Part shown: piece after piece, positions 6,486 through 9,389 of the stretch
Numbering within the stretch: the stretch's first letter is position 1
How the letters are laid out: each line of letters opens with the position of its first letter
Assembly: GCA_044238735.1 (NCBI GenBank)
Contig: JBIICS010000112.1
Span: 1-9,389 of the forward strand
Length of the DNA stretch: 9,389 nucleotides
Direction: 5' to 3'
Source of the DNA: JBIICS01 sp044238735
GTDB taxonomy: Bacteria > Bacteroidota > Bacteroidia > UBA4408
Program-made: the position numbers and the translations under genes
The notes under the pieces: model-generated
Told to the model about the DNA's origin: nothing
The model's database searches: none
What the model saw: the letters and a program-made list of their open reading frames with translations, nothing else

Positions 6486-8552
6486 TTAATTTTTTGTAAA
6501 CTTAGCACTAAAAAGTTTATAAGTTTCTAGTTGAGAAGATATTTTTAAACTACTTCGGTTATTTTTATAAACAAGGCTTGAGAAGTTGTCTAAAATCCTT
6601 GCTTTGGTATTGTCTTTCCATTGAATTTCCAGGTGTTTCTTGATTTCTTTCCTTAAAATTGGATCTAAAATAGGGCAGGCCACTTCTGTTCTCTGATCTA
6701 GGTTTCTAACCATTAGGTCGGCTGAGGAGATATAACATAATTCGTTTCCTCCATTTCCAAATAATAAAACACGACTGTGTTCTAAAAATCGATCGATGAT
6801 ACTAATAGCTTCTATATTCTCACTTTGTCCTTTAATACCTGGCACAAGTGAACACACGCCCCTAATGATTAATTTAATTTTAACACCTGCATTACTGGCT
6901 TTATAAAGTAGATTAATGATTTGGATATCGTTCAGGTTATTTAACTTCAGCCATATATAACCGTTGCCTCCTTGTTTGGAAATTTTAATCTCATTCTCAA
7001 TCATGGCTTCAATCCTTTTACGCATGAAAAAGGGTGATACCAATAGTTGTTTAAAGTTGCTAATTCTGAAATTTACCTTTAAAAAGTTAAACACATTTTC
7101 AACTTCATCGGTAATTGCTTTGTTTGATGTTAACAATCCATAATCAGTATAAATAGTAGATGTATTTTCATTAAAATTTCCAGTTCCTATGTATGCATAA
7201 TTTGTTGGTTTTCCGTTTTCATTTCTGGTAATCAAAAATAATTTCGAGTGAACTTTTAGTCCGGGTACACCAAATATTACACGTGCTCCTTCTTCTTTTA
7301 ATTTTTCAGCCCAGTAAATGTTATTTTCCTCATCAAAACGAGCCTGTAATTCAACCAAAACTGTAATGGATTTGCCATTTCTAATGGCATTCATTAATGC
7401 ACCTGCAACACGTGAGGTTTCCGATAATCGATAAACCGTTATTTGGATGGATTGAACGTTTGGATCAATAGCAGCTTCTCTTAATATGTCTACTACATGC
7501 GAAAAAGTTTGATAAGGAAAGTGAAGTAAAATGTCTTTTTGTTTAACAGAATCTATCAAACTCCTTTTATTTATTAAATCCTTATGAGGCAGAGCAGGCA
7601 GTTTAGAATACATCAGATGTTTATTATCCAGGTGAGGAAATTTCATGTAATCTCTGAAGTTGTGATACTTACCACCCGGAATTAAACTGGTAGTTTCGTC
7701 AATTTTAAGTTTGCTAAGCGTAAATTCTAAAAGATCGTCCGATATGTTTTTATCATAAACAAAACGCGTAATTCTACCCGTTTTTCTTTTCTTTAAACTC
7801 TGTTCTATTTTTTGAGTGTATGATTTGGTAATATCATCCTCCATTTCGAGCTCTGCATCACGTGTTACCTTTATATTATAGGCCTCTATACTATCGTAAT
7901 CAAATATTCTATAAATATCATCAAGATTAAATCGAATAACATCATCAAGCATTACAATATATTTCTTAACTCCAACAGGGGGTAACTCAACAAATCGATT
8001 GAGTTTAGTGCTGGGTATTTCAAGGATTGAGTAATTGGTTATGTTTTCTTTTTTTATCTTCTTAACCAGCTTAATAGCAAAGTAGATCCTTTTGTCCATA
8101 AGGTATGGAAATCGAATACCTTTGTTTATCATTATTGGAACCAAATTTGGTTTTACCGTTTGTTCATAATACTCCCGAACAAATTTTGCCTGTTGCGTAT
8201 TTAGTTGTTTTTCGTTTAAAACGTAAATATTATTTTTTTCTAAATCCCCAATTAAGCTAAGATAAATCTGACTGAATTTTTTTTGATACTCTAAAGTTAG
8301 ATCGGTGATCTGCTCTAAAAGTTTTGACGGTTCCTCTCCAAATATTTCTTTCATTTTTTTTCCTAGATGGGCCACCCGTTTAATTGTAGCTACTCTCACT
8401 CTGTAAAACTCATCTAAATTATTAGAGTAAATTCCTAAAAATCGGATTCGCTCTACTAATGGAACTTTCGGATCATTGGCTTCCTGAAGTACCCTTTGGT
8501 TAAATTGTAGCCAACTTATTTCGCGGGGGATAAATGTTTTATATTTTTCCAT
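6486..8552 (-). CDS. ppk1: Polyphosphate kinase 1 (PPK1)
   Basis: Makes inorganic polyphosphate reversibly from the gamma-phosphate of ATP; the chains serve as phosphate/energy store and stress factor. It has 688 residues, the standard PPK1 length, and appears complete. The order is N domain (about 1-105), H domain (about 106-315), then two phospholipase D-like C1/C2 domains (about 320-688). Known E. coli catalytic residues fall at the same numbers: N45 in YSNNLDEFY (ATP base), R375 in VYRLSE and R405 in LQARFDE (Mg/phosphate), H435 in GLKVHSKLFL (the autophosphorylated histidine) and H592 in FLEHSRV. GTGNFNE (456-462) is also intact. The ATG at 8552 gives the typical opening FIPREISWLQFNQRVL. 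It overlaps the end of the sixA-like gene by 14 bp, without a clear Shine-Dalgarno, which suggests translational coupling. The exopolyphosphatase follows 15 bp downstream. Confidence 0.98.
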   Translation of the reverse strand: MEKYKTFIPREISWLQFNQRVLQEANDPKVPLVERIRFLGIYSNNLDEFYRVRVATIKRVAHLGKKMKEIFGEEPSKLLEQITDLTLEYQKKFSQIYLSLIGDLEKNNIYVLNEKQLNTQQAKFVREYYEQTVKPNLVPIMINKGIRFPYLMDKRIYFAIKLVKKIKKENITNYSILEIPSTKLNRFVELPPVGVKKYIVMLDDVIRFNLDDIYRIFDYDSIEAYNIKVTRDAELEMEDDITKSYTQKIEQSLKKRKTGRITRFVYDKNISDDLLEFTLSKLKIDETTSLIPGGKYHNFRDYMKFPHLDNKHLMYSKLPALPHKDLINKRSLIDSVKQKDILLHFPYQTFSHVVDILREAAIDPNVQSIQITVYRLSETSRVAGALMNAIRNGKSITVLVELQARFDEENNIYWAEKLKEEGARVIFGVPGLKVHSKLFLITRNENGKPTNYAYIGTGNFNENTSTIYTDYGLLTSNKAITDEVENVFNFLKVNFRISNFKQLLVSPFFMRKRIEAMIENEIKISKQGGNGYIWLKLNNLNDIQIINLLYKASNAGVKIKLIIRGVCSLVPGIKGQSENIEAISIIDRFLEHSRVLLFGNGGNELCYISSADLMVRNLDQRTEVACPILDPILRKEIKKHLEIQWKDNTKARILDNFSSLVYKNNRSSLKISSQLETYKLFSAKFTKN

Positions 8553-9045
8553 GATTTAAATGTCTGCTCGGAATAAATTCAGAAGTCAAATTTCCACAAT
8601 TTTTCTTAACATCGTTCGGTTTAATTTTAGAGATGTTAATCTGAAGTAAACTTCCGGTTAAAACTTCTTTTGGATACCCGCATAAAAAGGATGCTAAATT
8701 GGTAATAACTGGATTATGTCCTACTATCATGAGGTTTCTATTTGAGTCTAAATTTTTTTTTATAACGTTTAGGTAGTTTTCTAAACTAGACTCATATAGT
8801 TCTTTATTTAATTGAATTTTATCTTGATTAATTTTTAATTCGCGGTTTGCAATTAAAAAGGTATGATAAGTACGGATGCTAGGACTGCATTCTACTTTAT
8901 TTATCGTTAATTTATTTTTTTGTAACCAATTGCAGAGTTCATCCGCCTCTTCAAATCCTTCCCGGTTTAATGGTCGCTCAATATCCAGGAGTTTTTCATG
9001 TTTCCAACTCGATTTAGCATGTCTGAGTAAAAAAAGAGTAATCAT
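8539..9045 (-). CDS. sixA: SixA-type phosphohistidine phosphatase, histidine phosphatase family
   Basis: A small cytoplasmic member of the histidine phosphatase (phosphoglycerate-mutase-like) superfamily. SixA of E. coli removes phosphate from phosphohistidine in proteins such as ArcB and the nitrogen-PTS. At 168 residues it has the usual SixA size. The catalytic signature is complete: R8-H9 in LLRHAKSSW, DIERPLNREG (21-30, typical of SixA), SPSIRT (54-59) with R58, E82 in ELYE as likely acid, and H110 in MIVGHNP. No signal peptide is present. It starts at the ATG at 9045; its last codons overlap the ppk1 start by 14 bp, so the two are surely co-expressed. The substrate is unknown. As PPK1 works through a phosphohistidine, a role on PPK1 is tempting but unproven; a phosphorelay protein or a small phosphorylated molecule is equally possible. 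Confidence 0.88.
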   Translation of the reverse strand: MITLFLLRHAKSSWKHEKLLDIERPLNREGFEEADELCNWLQKNKLTINKVECSPSIRTYHTFLIANRELKINQDKIQLNKELYESSLENYLNVIKKNLDSNRNLMIVGHNPVITNLASFLCGYPKEVLTGSLLQINISKIKPNDVKKNCGNLTSEFIPSRHLNHGKI

Positions 9046-9094
9046 TTCTGATATCGATGATTCGTCATGTTTATAATTCGGATTTATTTATACT

Positions 9095-9389
9095 TTAATC
9101 AACTAAATTGTTTACGATTTCTTCCATTTTCATACCGCGTGATCCCTTAACATAAACTACATCATTAGCTTGCAGGTTCTTTTTTAACTCTTTAACAAGT
9201 TCCGATTTATTCTTGTAATGTTTATTGTGTAATAAATTTCCGGCACTCTTAGAAGTCTCCTCACTATCTGGACCAAAAGTGTACAAATAGTTTAATTTAT
9301 GTTTTCTTAATTGTCTGCCAATTAAACCATGTTCTTTTAAACTACTTTTCCCTAATTCCAGCATATCACCAAGAACAATATGTTTTCTG
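9095..9389 (-). CDS. murF: UDP-N-acetylmuramoyl-tripeptide--D-alanyl-D-alanine ligase MurF, C-terminal part (5' end beyond the window)
   Basis: The frame is open to the right edge and the visible 97 residues are the last part of a protein that is usually about 420-450 residues long. An in-frame ATG at 9364 is internal, because the codons before it continue the conserved Mur ligase motif RKHIVLGDMLELG. The end KGSRGMKMEEIVNNL is the typical C-terminal MurF signature. MurF adds D-Ala-D-Ala to UDP-MurNAc-tripeptide with ATP, the last cytoplasmic step of the peptidoglycan pentapeptide. The visible piece belongs to the third, Rossmann-like Mur ligase domain. The gene ends 49 bp before the sixA-like start on the same strand, with no terminator seen between, so read-through into the polyphosphate genes is possible. 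Whether other mur genes lie upstream cannot be seen. Confidence 0.93.
   Translation of the reverse strand, partial: RKHIVLGDMLELGKSSLKEHGLIGRQLRKHKLNYLYTFGPDSEETSKSAGNLLHNKHYKNKSELVKELKKNLQANDVVYVKGSRGMKMEEIVNNLVD

Noticed and set aside
9042..9068. Eight-codon minus-strand ORF (MTNHRYQK) whose TGA overlaps the sixA-like ATG as ATGA
   Set aside because: It could couple translation as a leader peptide, but it is too short to support, has no ribosome binding site, and such overlaps arise often by chance.
8876..9076. Plus-strand frame of 66 codons over the sixA-like gene
   Set aside because: It is antisense to conserved sixA coding sequence and is Ser-rich, as expected for a shadow frame.

Overview
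The window comes from an AT-rich Bacteroidota genome, probably a free-living member of the Flavobacteriia/Sphingobacteriia/Chitinophagia type. Evidence for this is the low GC, the near absence of Shine-Dalgarno sequences, the layered secreted protein built from choice-of-anchor-type domains and Cys-containing repeats of a kind common in this phylum, and the PPK1/short PPX gene set. No RNA genes, insertion sequences, CRISPR arrays or phage genes were seen. All genes lie on the minus strand, so transcription runs from right to left.

Right half (about 5580-9389): a tight cluster of the 3' end of murF (peptidoglycan precursor ligase), a SixA-type phosphohistidine phosphatase, ppk1 (polyphosphate kinase) and a short ppx/gppA-type exopolyphosphatase. 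The sixA and ppk1 frames overlap by 14 bp and ppk1 and ppx are 15 bp apart, so these three are very likely one transcript that makes and degrades inorganic polyphosphate. murF ends 47 bp upstream of sixA and may belong to the same transcript.

Middle (about 4676-5579): an OmpR/PhoB-family response regulator with an intact phospho-acceptor site but no histidine kinase in view. It is flanked by short AT-rich gaps that hold weak candidate regulatory elements: a TGTTAACT direct repeat, a possible TAnnTTTG promoter, a weak terminator and an 8-bp dyad just before the next start codon.

Left half (1-4675): one uninterrupted reading frame of at least 1,558 codons that runs off the left edge. It encodes a secreted modular protein: signal peptide, N-terminal beta-rich domain, Calx-beta-like domain, a choice-of-anchor I beta-propeller, a PhoX/DUF839-like phosphatase propeller, an ASH/choice-of-anchor D-like Ig domain, then a tandem array of 53-residue repeats that are almost identical at the DNA level. 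A C-terminal type IX secretion signal is expected beyond the edge but is not visible.

Taken together the window has a phosphate theme: polyphosphate synthesis and breakdown, a phosphohistidine phosphatase, a PhoB-like regulator and a surface or secreted protein carrying a PhoX-like domain. The individual families are known. The direct functional link between the two halves is inference.
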